DNA of 64,000 nucleotides from Vanrija pseudolonga. Lineage: Eukaryota > Basidiomycota > Tremellomycetes > Trichosporonales > Trichosporonaceae. The notes beneath the pieces are model-generated. The model was not told the origin of the DNA, ran no database searches, and was given only the letters and a program-made list of their open reading frames with translations. A program made the position numbers and the translations under genes. This document shows, piece after piece, positions 41,626 to 51,449 of this stretch (positions within the stretch are counted from its first letter, which is position 1; each line of letters begins with the position of its first letter). Where the stretch lies: NCBI RefSeq assembly GCF_020906515.1, contig NC_085849.1, forward strand, positions 4,526,001 through 4,590,000, read 5' to 3'.

Positions 41626-42857
41626 TTAGATCACGTCGTCTGCGTGACTGTGCCTCCGGTCACCGGGCTCAATGAACCCCGACTGAACCATGTCGGGCTG
41701 TCGTTGGCCATAGGAGAAGTCACAGCGCGTGACCTCTGCGCCAGCCGACAAGCCGAAGCGCGCGTCGCCATCCTCGACATTGAGGAGGAAGAAGCATGCG
41801 AAGGACAACAGCTCTGGCAGGACCGTCATCAGGTCGAGACATGACGCATTGTTCGCAAAGCTGGTGACGGTCTTGTCTGGTGCGATAGCCGTGCCGTTTG
41901 TCGAGCGCTCATGGTCCACCCACTTGAGGCACGCGATCCAGAGGAAGTAGGACGCAGACGTGGTCAGCGACGTGGCGAGGAGGAGCGCTAGCCCAGTCGC
42001 ACTCGTCCGCGTCGGGCAGTAGTCTGGCTCGCGCTCGTGTCCAGCCTCGCGTGGGTGTTTGACGAAGTGCACCACGACCGCCGCGAACAAGAACGTCGCC
42101 GCGAAGACAATGTACAGTGCGCCACCGGCCTTGGCGAGCGATGTGCCCGTGTCGACCTTGCCGAACCCGCTCGATGGGTCGGTGTTGTGCAGGCCCTGCA
42201 CGAGCAGCGTGTACCCCGCAATGTTGAGTGCTGTCGCCAGCGGGAAGAGCAGGACGCGCGTTGACGCGACCGCGCGGAGGAGGCCGGACGCCGGGCCTCG
42301 GAGGTGCTCGTACCTGTGCATGTGACTCAGCTGCGGCGCCACCATGTTGCCACCTCGGGCGCCGAACTCACCAGTGGAAGAGGAAGCGAGTCATGGCCTC
42401 GGCGACGATCATCCACACGACGTACAGCAGCGCGCTCGAGACCTTGAGTAGCGCGGCCCAGTTGGAGCCCTGCTCGCCGCTGACGTTGTGGATCGGGGCC
42501 CGAAGCGCAAACGTTATCATGCGGGCTGGGCGAAGTTAGCATGGCCTCTTGAGTGTCGCGCGACTGGGACGACTCACTGAAAGCAGCGACCACCAGCAGA
42601 GCGTACACGCTCCGCCTGGAGCGGTGGTACAGCCTCACGGCGAGACAGATGCCGACGAGTGCATAGATGACGCTGATGACGATGTTGATGCGCTGCCCGC
42701 CGTGGTTGTCGTGGCCTGCACGCTGGCCGTCCGCAATGGCGCGCAGCAGGACAGTGTAGCCTGGTGTTGATGTCTCCGTGGGCGATGGCGGAGGTGGGAG
42801 CCGCGACGTTGCCGCCGCCGCCGCGGACGATACTGTGCTAGATATCAGTGATGACAT
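41626..42857 (-). CDS. Seven-helix-like membrane protein, function unknown
   Basis: Three exons on the minus strand: 42857-42578, 42525-42372 and 42313-41626, giving 373 aa. After a Ser/Ala/Pro-rich N-terminus with GYTVLLRAIADGQ, hydrophobic helices follow: INIVISVIYALVGICLAVRLY, VYALLVVAAF, WAALLKVSSALLYVVWMIVAEA, VLLFPLATALNIAGYTLL, GGALYIVFAATFLFAAVVV, GLALLLATSLTTSASYFLWIA and LPELLSFACFFLL. Seven segments fit the loose group of fungal RTA1-like or DUF7702-like proteins, but the match is not certain. The tail is hydrophilic. Convergent with the DHA2 transporter; its start lies 262 bp from the stop of the M20 enzyme. Confidence 0.7.
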
Positions 42858-43119
42858 TGAGAGTGAGTGTGGAGCTGAGCGCTCGGCTTGGCTTGTCCCA
42901 AGTATATCTGCATACTTGGTGGAGCTCGGCAGACGGAGAGGAGCGGACCCCGCTCATGGAGCAATTTGCGCCAAGAACGTAGAGGCAGGTGGTGCCAAGA
43001 GACCGAGGAGGCACCACACCCTTGCTTTGCTCGTGACGTCGTCGTCGCGGCGCCGCCGCAGCATTACTCAAGCCACATGACACATTGCAGCAGACGTTTT
43101 ACTACTTGTATTGACTCTA

Positions 43120-44558
43120 TTACACCTTTCCAGCAGCCGCCTGCTCGTCCGCAAGCTGCTTCTTGACGTCCTCGAACCCGGCCGCGACCTGTTGCTCGTC
43201 AGCCCTGCACCTGTATCCGTGCCATCAAAACGCACACTGTCTGCAAACTCGCCGTCGGCGAGGTAGCGCATGCCCACACAAGCCATGGCCGTCATGGCCT
43301 TGATGCTCTCGTCGTGCGCACGCGGGGTGACTGCCGCGGCCGTGAACTCGGGGGTGTGGTTGCCACCGGGCGCAGGGATGCCATACATGGGGTGGCAGGC
43401 TGCGAGCGTTAGCGACGATCCTCACATCACCCAACCCACCAGGCATGAAGTGCGTGACGTTGCCAAAGTCTGTGCTCGCGCCCATGCTCTCCCCAAGCGC
43501 GACCTGCACGGGAATGTGCCACAGCTGGCCCATGACGTGCGCGTACTCGGTGGCCAAGGTCTTCTCATTACGCAGCTCGGTCATCTCGGGGCCAAGCTCA
43601 GCAGTGTGCGTGCAGCCCGTGGCCACCGCAGCGCCCTCAAAGCAGTTGAGCATCTTCTCGCGGATGATGCCGAGGTCGAGGGCCGTCGGCGCGCGGATGA
43701 GGTAGTTGAGCTCGGTGTGCGCGGGGATCACGTTGGCCGCGCGGCCACCGCCTTCGGTGATAACGCCCTGGATGCGGCTCTCGGGCTTGATCTGCTGCCG
43801 CATCACCCCGATGCTCGAGTAGGCCATCACGGCGGCGTCGAGCGCATTAACGCCCTCCCATGGCGCGAGGCCGGCGTGCGCCGGCTTGCCAAAGTACTCG
43901 ACCTTGATGTGCTGGATGGCGAGGGAGCGGACAACCGCGCCGCCCGACGCGTCGCCCGGGCCGCGACCGGGGTGGAGCATCATGCACGCGCCGAGGTCGT
44001 TGTACGCGCCCGCCTCGAGGAGCTTGACCTTGCCCGCGGCGCCCTCCTCGGCCGGGGTGCCGATCAGGACGACGGTTCCCTCAATGTTGTGGACCTTCAT
44101 CGCCTCGCGGATGCCGAGCAGCGCGCCGACACCGCAGATGGCGATGAGGTTGTGCCCGCATGCGTGTCCGATACCGGGCAGCGCATCGTACTCGCTGTTC
44201 AGGCCGAACACGCGGCCGCCCTTGCCGTGGGTGTAGGCTGCGCGGAAGGCGGTGGGGTAGTCGGCAATGTTGGTGACCTCGAAGCCCTGGCTCTCGAGGT
44301 AGCTCGTGAGCTTGGCGTGAGACTTGACCTCCTTCCATGCGAGCTCGGGGTTCTCGTTGAGGTACTGCGAGATGGCCACCAGCTCGTCGCGGTGCGCCTC
44401 GATGGTGTTCTTGATCGTCTCTTGCGCCTGAGGTCAGCGGGGGTGCCGGGGGTCCCACCTACCTCGGGCTTGAAGATCTCGTCGCGCTTGGCGACGGCCC
44501 CGGGGGCTGGGATCTCGTGCGAGCAGCAGTCGTGGGAGTGGGTGGGCTGGTCGGGCAT
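43120..44558 (-). CDS. M20 family amidohydrolase/dipeptidase (M20D2-like)
   Basis: Four exons on the minus strand: 44558-44463, 44427-43440, 43399-43236 and 43188-43120, giving 438 aa. A zinc-type or manganese-type hydrolase of amide or peptide bonds. SEYDALPGIGHACGHNLI and IGTPAEEGAAGK hold the metal-binding Cys/His and the Glu-Glu pair of the family. YFGKPAHAGLAPWEGVNAL is the start of the inserted dimer domain, and PAPGGNHTPEF near the end carries the last metal-binding His. The N-terminus has a His/Cys-rich THSHDCCSHE stretch. Length and motifs fit the mammalian PM20D2 group, which splits beta-alanyl dipeptides; the substrate here is not known. No signal peptide. The end of the last exon is inferred from frame. 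Confidence 0.85.
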
Positions 44559-45735
44559 GATCGTTATGAGTAAGTCACAATGTCAACACGTTCTCGCATC
44601 ATGCGCTTTTGTTGTAGCTGTCGGTGTCCACCCGCCGGTTCAGACGCCGACCTCCGCGTCCTTCAAGTCGGCCGCACCTGGCGGCGATGCTGGGAAACAG
44701 AGCTCGGGATACCATCAGAGCCTGGGCTATGATCAGACAAATCCTGCGCCGCCCAGACTGTGCATATGATATGCGTGGCTTGGTGGCTTGGAATACCAAC
44801 TCAGCCTGTACGCTGTGGCTGAGGGCTCTTGGCGGTGGCTGTAGAGCGCTCATGTCTGTGCAGGCAGGGCTGAGGCGGCGCCACCTGTTCGTGTCCCTTG
44901 ACTCCTGGCCAGTCAGTGGGCGAGGTCTGGTCGGCTGCGGCTTGACCCGACGCTCCTTCGGGCCAAGTGAGTCCGTCAGATGCCGAAGGACATGGGCGTT
45001 CAAGCTCGTCGTCCAGTTGACAGACGATCTTGAGTGATCATCGCGATGTTGGCAACAAAAGCCACAGCACACCTCGACTGGACTCAACTAGAACGGAGTC
45101 AGAAGGCCACACACACCCTTGCCTGCCTCTGAGGAATGCATTCGACACCGCCTCGAAGACCAGCCCAACCCAGCAGCTCCGTCTCCGTGAGCCTCGGCGT
45201 ACATTGAGACCTGTGCGACTCCGACTCCGCACAGAGACGTATTGCCTCAGACTCCCCCATTCCACAACTCTAGCGGACTCCGAGATATCATAGTTCCAGG
45301 GCAGCGGAACGGGCAAAGAAGCTTGATGACGGCATGGTTTATTGTTCGGGAGCCCACGACACACCGATGGCACACACGGACCACAAGCCCACCCCCAACC
45401 AACCCACTAAATAAATGCCCGCTAGCTGACGACTTCAGCGGAAGGACAATTGACACCAGGTCAGCTGGTGCTGCTGCTCACTGCCTTCGTCAGGTGCTGC
45501 GACCGTGACAGGGTCTGACGTAGCCTCGGCTCGTGTTGAAGCTAGCGATTGCAAGCACATAAAGGATAAAGTTGTCCCGCGCGGTGATGTCGACGGCGAG
45601 GACGCGGCGACCCACTCAGCATCCGATGGATGACGGTCAAGAAGCGCCGTCGCTTGCACTTAGTGTGTGGGGTCCAACGTGTTTAAGAAGCGCGATCATC
45701 GCGTACTGCCACCCACTCACTCCCACGCCTCCACA
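44559..45735. other. 1.2 kb divergent intergenic region
   Basis: Promoter of the M20 enzyme (minus) and of the first SWT-array gene (plus). No gene is supported. Near 45555 there is CACATAAAGGATAAAGTTGTCCCG, where the last ten bases resemble the GTTGTCCCG element seen before other array genes. Confidence 0.5.
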
Positions 45736-46964
45736 ATGCTCCTCAGCTCACTGCTAACACTGGCGTGTGGGATCCTCTCAGCATCGGCGACGGCGCTGCC
45801 CCACACCGACGACTTTGGACTCGCGCATGACCAACGCGGGCTCGCCGAGCGCGGCAAGCAGCCGACGATATCATTCAACCCCCGCTTTCCCCAGCAGTGC
45901 GGCTACGTCGACGTCTCGTGGACAGGCAAGGGGCCCTTTGAGCTCCAGCTCGGCAACTGGCGCGGGCCTGTGGCCACCAAGTCTGGCTTCCTGCCCTGGG
46001 AGTTTCACGAGGGCTTGACCCAGACGAGCTGGAGGTACCAGGTGCCGTTTCCCCCCGGCGCTGTGTTGTACGTGTCCGAGGTTGACGATGGCTCACGCAC
46101 GCACGCAGCATGGCGCAGATCAAGACGGCCGACGGGTGGACCATCTGGCGCCGCGCGACCGTGCTCCGCGGCAACAAGAACTGCAATGTGATCGAGACGT
46201 GGTCCGAGGGCCCCCCTTGGCCGACCATCTCGCCCGACACGCGCACGTCGGCGCCGACGCAGAGCCCGATCAAGTCGCCCAGTGCGCCCCCGCCATCGTC
46301 CGACCTGCTCTCGAGCCCCACCATCTGCTGGGTGCGCCCGAGCGACGTGCCCTCGGGCGCGAGCTCGTTCCAGCTCACTCCTACGCCTTGCGAGAGTGTC
46401 CCGACCCAGTCGCCGTCCGCGCCGCCGACTACTACGCCCGCCCCGCCGACGAGTACCAAGTGCTACGCCAGGCCCCTCTCCACGGACAACCCCGGCGGCG
46501 GGCCGACCTCGTCCTGGGAAGTCCCGTGTGGGAGCCCGTCAGCACCCCCCGTCAGCTCGCAGACCCCCACATCGGCGCCGCCTGTCAGCTCCAGCTGGGT
46601 CGCTCCCTCGCCGACGTCATTTTGGCCACCGCTCCCGACCAATGGGAACCTCGTGCTGGAGTTCAAGGGTGACCCGGTGCGGTGCCAGCAGCAGCACATT
46701 GTGTTCTCCCCGCAAACGGATTGGCCGTACACCCTCCTTCTCATTCTCGATAACGAGGTGCGGACCATTAACAATGCCGACCCTAATGGTGGGCTGGGCT
46801 ACATCTGGAACATGGACACCAGGTCGAGGTTCCTGTAAGTTGTGGCCTGCTTCCACGAACGTTCCTGACACCTCAGCGCGGCTTACCTTTACGACACTGC
46901 GGGCAACTACGCCCAGCATCCCCCCGTGCTCATTGCTGGTAACGACACGAGCTGCATCAAGTGA
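45736..46964 (+). CDS. SWT-array gene 1: secreted Ser/Thr/Pro-rich modular protein
   Basis: Exons 45736-46067, 46109-46834 and 46877-46964, giving 381 aa. The signal peptide MLLSSLLTLACGILSASATA is followed by a propeptide-like stretch and one SWT module: QQCGYVDVSWTGKGPFELQLG, then after the intron IKTADGWTIWRRATVLRG. The module resembles the beta-type Kre9/Knh1 domain of secreted fungal proteins; that is by pattern only. A Ser/Thr/Pro spacer holds two short cysteine units ending in PTPCES and WEVPCGS. The C-terminal module has LEFKGDPVRCQQQHIVF and, after a second intron, AAYLYDTAGNYAQHP and GNDTSCIK. Both introns are in phase 2. No GPI signal follows the last cysteine, so it is probably released or bound to the wall by other means. 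First of six related genes in a row. Confidence 0.75.
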
Positions 46965-47358
46965 GCGGCACAGGCCGCGGAAGGACAGTCGTGAACTAGG
47001 GACAATATAGTCTATGATGTCGTCGTAACGTAACCAATGGACTTTGAAGTGCCCGGTGGGCTCAGTGAGAAACCCTTGGCACTACAGCATTAGGCCCCCA
47101 AGCCGCGGACGGCTCCCAAGTTTAATGGATTGTGGGCAAGCTCTATCGTCATTAGACTGCTCTGAACATCCGAGGCTGTGCATACATTGACCGCCCGCTA
47201 CATTTCACCCGAAGGACCGAGCAGGATTCCGTGCAGGATTCTAGTCTAGTCAGGTGGCCGAGAATGGGCCTCGTTGGCTTGGCATTGCCCTTGGTACACC
47301 CCTCATAACTGTGGCACCCGTCACAAGGAGACTTCTCGCCCATCAACTCAACACTACA
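46965..47358. other. Spacer between array genes 1 and 2
   Basis: No gene is visible. It contains TTTGAAGTGCCCGG near 47043, similar to the AAGTGCCCG part of the shared promoter block of the later genes, but without CACGTG. Confidence 0.45.
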
Positions 47359-48293
47359 ATGCTCATCCGCTCCCTCGTCACCCTCGCATGTGCACTCACC
47401 GCCGCCGCGTCCGCGATCCCCGCCCTTGACTCTGAGCACGAGCTCGAGGAGCGCGGGCGGCACGCGCGCCCGCCGACGGTCCAGGTCAGGCCCGGCGACC
47501 CGCACCAGTGCGGCAATGTGCGCGCGTCGTGGACCGGCGTGCCGCCCTTCCAAGTCGAGTTCGGGCTGTGGCGCGGGCCGGTCGCGACGCACGGCGGCTT
47601 CCTGTCGAGGTTTGGTCTGTATGACACCCAGCAGACGTCGTACGACTGGACCGTCATCATCCCCAAGGGCACGCCGTTGTAGGTTATGGAGATGTACTGG
47701 ACGCGCTGACATGCAGCCAGGTGCAAGTCACCGACTCGACTGGCCGCCTCGCCTGGTACCGCGCCACCGTCCGCGGCGGCAACAAGAAGTGCGACCTGTT
47801 CACGACATGGTCCGTCGGCCCTCTGCCCTCGACGACCTACATCCCTCCTGGCACGTCCCCCCTGCCACCCATTACCACGGTCGGGTCAGCAGGTCCCCCC
47901 GTCACGACGACGCCCTCGCCCACTGAGAAGATCTGCTACTTCACCCCGTCGCATAAGTCTGGTGAATCGTACCAGGTCATCCCGACGCCATGTGGCAGCT
48001 CGCCTCTGACGACGGTCGGCTCGGCAGGTCCCCCGGTCACGACAAAGCCTTCGCCCACCGAGAAAGTCTGCTACTCCACCCCGTCGCATAGATCCGGGGA
48101 CTCCTACCAAGTCATCCCGACCCCATGCGGCAGCTCGCCCCCCGTGACGCCCCCTCCTGCTACGACTGCCCCGCCCCGGTCGACCACGACCACCTCGTCA
48201 ACGTCCTCGAAGAAGATCTGCTACAGCACGCCTCCGCACCCGTCTGATGCGGTGTCGTGGCAGGTCTTCCCGACACCCTGCCCTGGCGAGTAA
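47359..48293 (+). CDS. SWT-array gene 2: secreted protein with cysteine-unit repeats
   Basis: Exons 47359-47678 and 47717-48293, giving 298 aa. The signal peptide MLIRSLVTLACALTAAASA is followed by a LEERGRHARPP stretch that may be cut by a Kex2-like protease. One SWT module comes next: HQCGNVRASWTGVPPFQVEFG and, after the phase 2 intron, VTDSTGRLAWYRATVRGGNKKC, closest to gene 1. There is no C-terminal LEYKG-type module. Instead three cysteine units follow: ICYFTPSHKSGESYQ...PTPCGS, VCYSTPSHRSGDSYQ...PTPCGS and ICYSTPPHPSDAVSWQ...PTPCPGE. The first two belong to a 135-bp tandem repeat (47877-48146). The protein ends directly after the last unit. Likely secreted and O-glycosylated on its Thr/Pro-rich linkers. 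Confidence 0.75.
47877..48146 (+). repeat. Two-copy 135-bp tandem repeat inside array gene 2
   Basis: Two 45-codon units start at 47877 and 48012. They begin TVGSAGPPVTT and each carries one cysteine unit ending in PTPCGSSP. The two units differ at only a few positions (for example Lys/Arg, Glu/Asp and Phe/Ser changes), so the duplication is fairly recent. Confidence 0.8.
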
Positions 48294-48777
48294 TCTCCGA
48301 CTGTTGAGCCGATGATAGTGACTGGACAATAAAGCCCAAACGGGGTTGATGATTAAGTACACTTTGAGCCTATAGGCCACGAACCAGACGGACAATGACA
48401 GTTTGATGACGATGCAAACCGAATGAACAGCAGACTCGCGGGCTACGGTCACCCTCGCCCGCGCTGCGTCGAGTTGACACTGTGACGAGCATCCCGACTG
48501 ATGTCATTGAGCAGGACGTGATACGAGCGAGCACGTGAAGACTGGAGCTTAAAATGCCCGTTGCCATCCCCGCACCAAGTGCGTATCGACTTGGCACGAG
48601 GCTATTGTTAGACGACTTGGCCGTGTGCGGGTGATCGCGACAATGGCACTCCCGTGTATGCAGCTTGCGAATCCCACACGCGGCGATCATCGCCTCATGC
48701 TTCTCCGTGTTCGTATCCAAGGGGAATAAGAGGTGTGGGTAGCTGGCAATGTGCAGTGCGAATCCCCACATCCTATC
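48294..48777. other. Spacer and promoter of array gene 3
   Basis: No gene is seen. It carries the shared promoter block: GAGCACGTGAAG at 48530-48541 followed by CTTAAAATGCCCGTT. Confidence 0.5.
48532..48537 (+). promoter_or_regulatory. CACGTG element upstream of array gene 3
   Basis: The E-box type site CACGTG ends 241 bp before the start of gene 3. It opens a block shared with genes 4, 5 and 6, with TGCCCGTT close behind. Confidence 0.5.
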
Positions 48778-49629
48778 ATGCTTCTCACTTCGCTCGCCAC
48801 CGCACTTGCGTGCTCGCTCCTCGCCTCGGCGTCGGGCATCAGGCCCCGCGCAGGCGCCACGCTCACCCTCTCCCCGGACAATGTTGTCCAGTGCAAGAAT
48901 ACTGTCATCTCATGGACGGGCAAGGGACCGTTCGCGTTCCAAGTCGGCGCGTGGCGCTCCGAGAATGGGGTTGAGTCCTTCCTTGTGAACCACGCCGAGT
49001 CGTTCACCAACGCGACAAGCTACAAGTGGCTGGTGCCGTACGCTGTCCAAAGCAGGGTGTGCGTCCGCTCGTGGTACTGGGCTGACATGCAGCGGAATCC
49101 AGCTCATCACAGCCGATCGCCAGGTCATCTGGCGCAACCTCACGGTGGTCGGCACGCTGCACAACGATGACAGCTGCCTCATCCCGACGGGCTTCACGAG
49201 CAGCGCGAAGCCCAGCGTCACCGCGACCCCGACCAAGCCTGTGTCCTCGCCCCCAGTGAGCAGTTACAAGCCAACGACGACCAGCGCGTCCTCCCCGCCT
49301 CTGGCCACAGCACCCAACTGGTTCCTGGAGTGGAAGGGCGACTTCTGGCGCTGCGAGTACAACAACATCGGGTATCAGGCGCCGCGCGGGTCCCAAGCGA
49401 CGCCGACTCTCATCATCATTCTCCAGGACGGCAGCAGGGTTGTCAAGGATTTGCAAACTGGTGCGGGATTCTACGGATTCCAAGTCAACACTTCGTCGCG
49501 GTGGATGTGAGTTGCTTGCTTGGCGGGGCTGACTCCAGCTCGGCGTACATCTATGACTCCGATGGGAACTATGGCGTGCTTCCGCCAAAGGAGATCACGG
49601 GGACCGACACGAGCTGCCTCAAGAAGTGA
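48778..49629 (+). CDS. SWT-array gene 3: secreted modular protein
   Basis: Exons 48778-49058, 49093-49506 and 49539-49629, giving 261 aa. The signal peptide MLLTSLATALACSLLASASG leads into one SWT module: VQCKNTVISWTGKGPFAFQVG and, after the phase 2 intron, IQLITADRQVIWRNLTVVG. A short Ser/Thr/Pro spacer leads to the C-terminal module: FLEWKGDFWRCEYNNIGYQAP, then TLIIILQDGSRVV, and after a 32-nt phase 2 intron SAYIYDSDGNYGVLPP and GTDTSCLKK. This is the smallest member with both module types, and it shows the basic plan of the family. The last intron (49507-49538) is among the shortest in the window. The start at 48778 is preferred over one at 48733 because the signal peptide begins there. 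Confidence 0.78.
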
Positions 49630-50221
49630 GTGACCGACGACATGGACAATGGCCCTCGTGCGGGCAGAGCAATGGACAGTAGAAACGTGCTCGCTGTAGT
49701 CTTGATGTAGTCGATATGCAACTGTCCAACTTCTGCAACCACAGCTCAACTCCCTTAGAGTTGCCCGAGCGGTATGGTATGACCGCATTCCACCACTTAT
49801 ATTGGCAGCTGATGCGAGGGGTGACGACGATGACCAACCCACTTAAAGCTGGAGGATGTTACAATGAACCGTATCCTGCACGTTGTGTACATGTACCAGA
49901 ACGCAAGCTGGAGGCACCGACGGAGATTCAGCAGTAGTGGTATAGTGGGTCCTTCCGAACACGTGCATTACTGCTATCTTCTAAAGTGCCCGTTCTTTGT
50001 CCCTCTTCTCAGAGTGCATTCCAACCTCGGCAAAGCTATAGATATGCTAAGGATCGGAGGCCCGCACTAAGCAGTTCTGTGATGGGCTCGGGCGGTCGAT
50101 AGTCTACTCTCATCGACACCCTCTCGAGCATGCGTTCTCATGGCCCACTATGTCTTGGGCCTAAGGAGAGACTTAAGATGCGTCTCTCTGGAGGGGTCGC
50201 TGGCCCAACCCCCACCTCACC
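49630..50221. other. Spacer and promoter of array gene 4
   Basis: No gene is seen. It contains the shared block GAACACGTGCAT...CTAAAGTGCCCGTT near 49958-49994. Closer to the gene it has an inverted pair GGCCCA...TGGGCC (50142-50161) followed by ACTTAAG and CTCTCTGGAGGGG, which also precede gene 5. Confidence 0.5.
49960..49965 (+). promoter_or_regulatory. CACGTG element upstream of array gene 4
   Basis: CACGTG ends 257 bp before the start of gene 4, within the promoter block shared by genes 3 to 6. It is followed by CTAAAGTGCCCGTT and by GAGTGCATTCCAACCTCGG. Confidence 0.5.
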
Positions 50222-50873
50222 ATGATTCTCACCACTCTCCTAAGACTCTCGTGTGCCATATTGGCTGCGGCCTCGGCGATCCGACACGACGCCAAAGACG
50301 TCGTCGAGCTCGAGGCCCGTACCGACCCCCTAGCCATCTGGTTCGACGAGTATGGTGCCTACCAGTGCGGTGACTTGTATATCTCGTGGACGGGGGGCAA
50401 ACCGGGGTTCCGCGTTACGGCTGGAGCTTGGGACTTGACCCCAGGGTCAAAGTATCCCTTCGTGCTCCAGGAGAACATGTACCCCGTGTTCTTCAGGGAG
50501 TACAGGTGGCGCGTTGAATACGCTGCTGGGAGCCATATGTTCGTTCACATACCACAGATGTGTAGCTGATGTTTGCAGCTTCGTCGCCATCTACGAGACC
50601 GACACACAAGGCCACTGGAACGAGAATGCCACAGTGGTGCGCAACGCGACCGTCCAGGGTCCGCACGGCACCGAGTGTGTGCTTCGACCCACACACTATG
50701 ATGTCCCAAGCCAGAGTTCTACCCAGAGTCCCTCCCAAACATCGGACCCCTCCCACACGCCGAGCCCCTCTGATACGTCAAGTCCTTCCTACACGTCTAT
50801 CCACTCGACGTCGACGATCGCGCCACCTTCCAAGTCAAAGCATTCGAAGAAGCCCAAGAAGACCAAGACCTAG
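50222..50873 (+). CDS. SWT-array gene 4: short secreted protein, single module
   Basis: Exons 50222-50538 and 50579-50873, giving 203 aa. The signal peptide MILTTLLRLSCAILAAASA is followed by VVELEARTDP and one SWT module: YQCGDLYISWTGGKPGFRV, GAWDLTPGSKYPF and, after the phase 2 intron, FVAIYETDTQGHW and NATVQGPHGTECVLRPTHY. It lacks the second module; after a Ser/Thr/Pro run it ends in a Lys-rich tail KHSKKPKKTKT. The intron starts with the less usual GTTCGT, the same non-standard type used in gene 5, where the splice positions are well supported. It is most similar to the first module of gene 5 downstream. Confidence 0.75.
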
Positions 50874-51212
50874 TCCCACTCTAAGGGTGTCAGTGCCAGT
50901 CCAAATGCTGTGGCGACCTACGACTTTTGGGGCAACTGTCATTCTCTCAAACACCAAAATGCCATGGGCAACGAAAGGTACGAATTGGACAATGGACCGA
51001 CAATGAACGAACGGAATGGTGCATATAAATATGTATGCAGAGAGAATAAACGGCGTCGCGTCTTGCAGGACGACAATAGCCTTCTGTTCACTGTCGAAGA
51101 GTTGTCACCGGCAGACTCACGTTGCCACATTTGCAGTTTGCCGTGGCGGTGAATCACTCGCAGGAGAGGAGCACTTAACGGCGGTCAATGCACCCGAGAG
51201 CTCAGGAATGAG

Positions 51213-51218
51213 CACGTG
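51213..51218 (+). promoter_or_regulatory. CACGTG element upstream of array gene 5
   Basis: CACGTG ends 232 bp before the start of gene 5 in the shared promoter block. GTTAAGGTTGTCCCGT about 95 bp later is also found before gene 6. Confidence 0.5.
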
Positions 51219-51369
51219 AACGGTCCACATCTAAAGTGTCCGTTTGTGTCCCGTTGGAGTGCGTTTCAACCTTGGTACCGCTTTAGATAGACCCAAAGAT
51301 CGCATGACCGCGTTAAGGTTGTCCCGTTAATGGGTCCACTGTCGACTCCTCCAGATCATTCATTTCGCA

Positions 51370-51391
51370 TGGCCCACTGCGTCGTGGGCCA
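51370..51391. promoter_or_regulatory. Inverted repeat TGGCCCAC-N6-GTGGGCCA before array gene 5
   Basis: Perfect 8-base arms with a 6-base centre, about 60-80 bp before the start of gene 5. A weaker copy with 6-base arms lies at 50142-50161 before gene 4. It could bind a dimeric factor. Confidence 0.4.
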
Positions 51392-51449
51392 CAATACAAG
51401 CCTTAAGCACCCCTCTCTGGAGGGGGACTGGCCGTGAACGCACCTCGCC

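Larger units (their letters stand above)
50874..51449. other. Spacer and promoter of array gene 5
   Basis: No convincing gene. It contains the shared block AGCACGTGAAC...CTAAAGTGTCCGTT...GGAGTGCGTTTCAACCTTGG (from 51211) and, closer to the gene, TGGCCCAC...GTGGGCCA and TTAAGCACCCCTCTCTGGAGGGG. Confidence 0.5.

Noticed and set aside
43270-44769. 499-codon plus-strand frame opposite the M20 amidohydrolase
   Set aside because: Shadow frame; the M20 motifs are on the minus strand.
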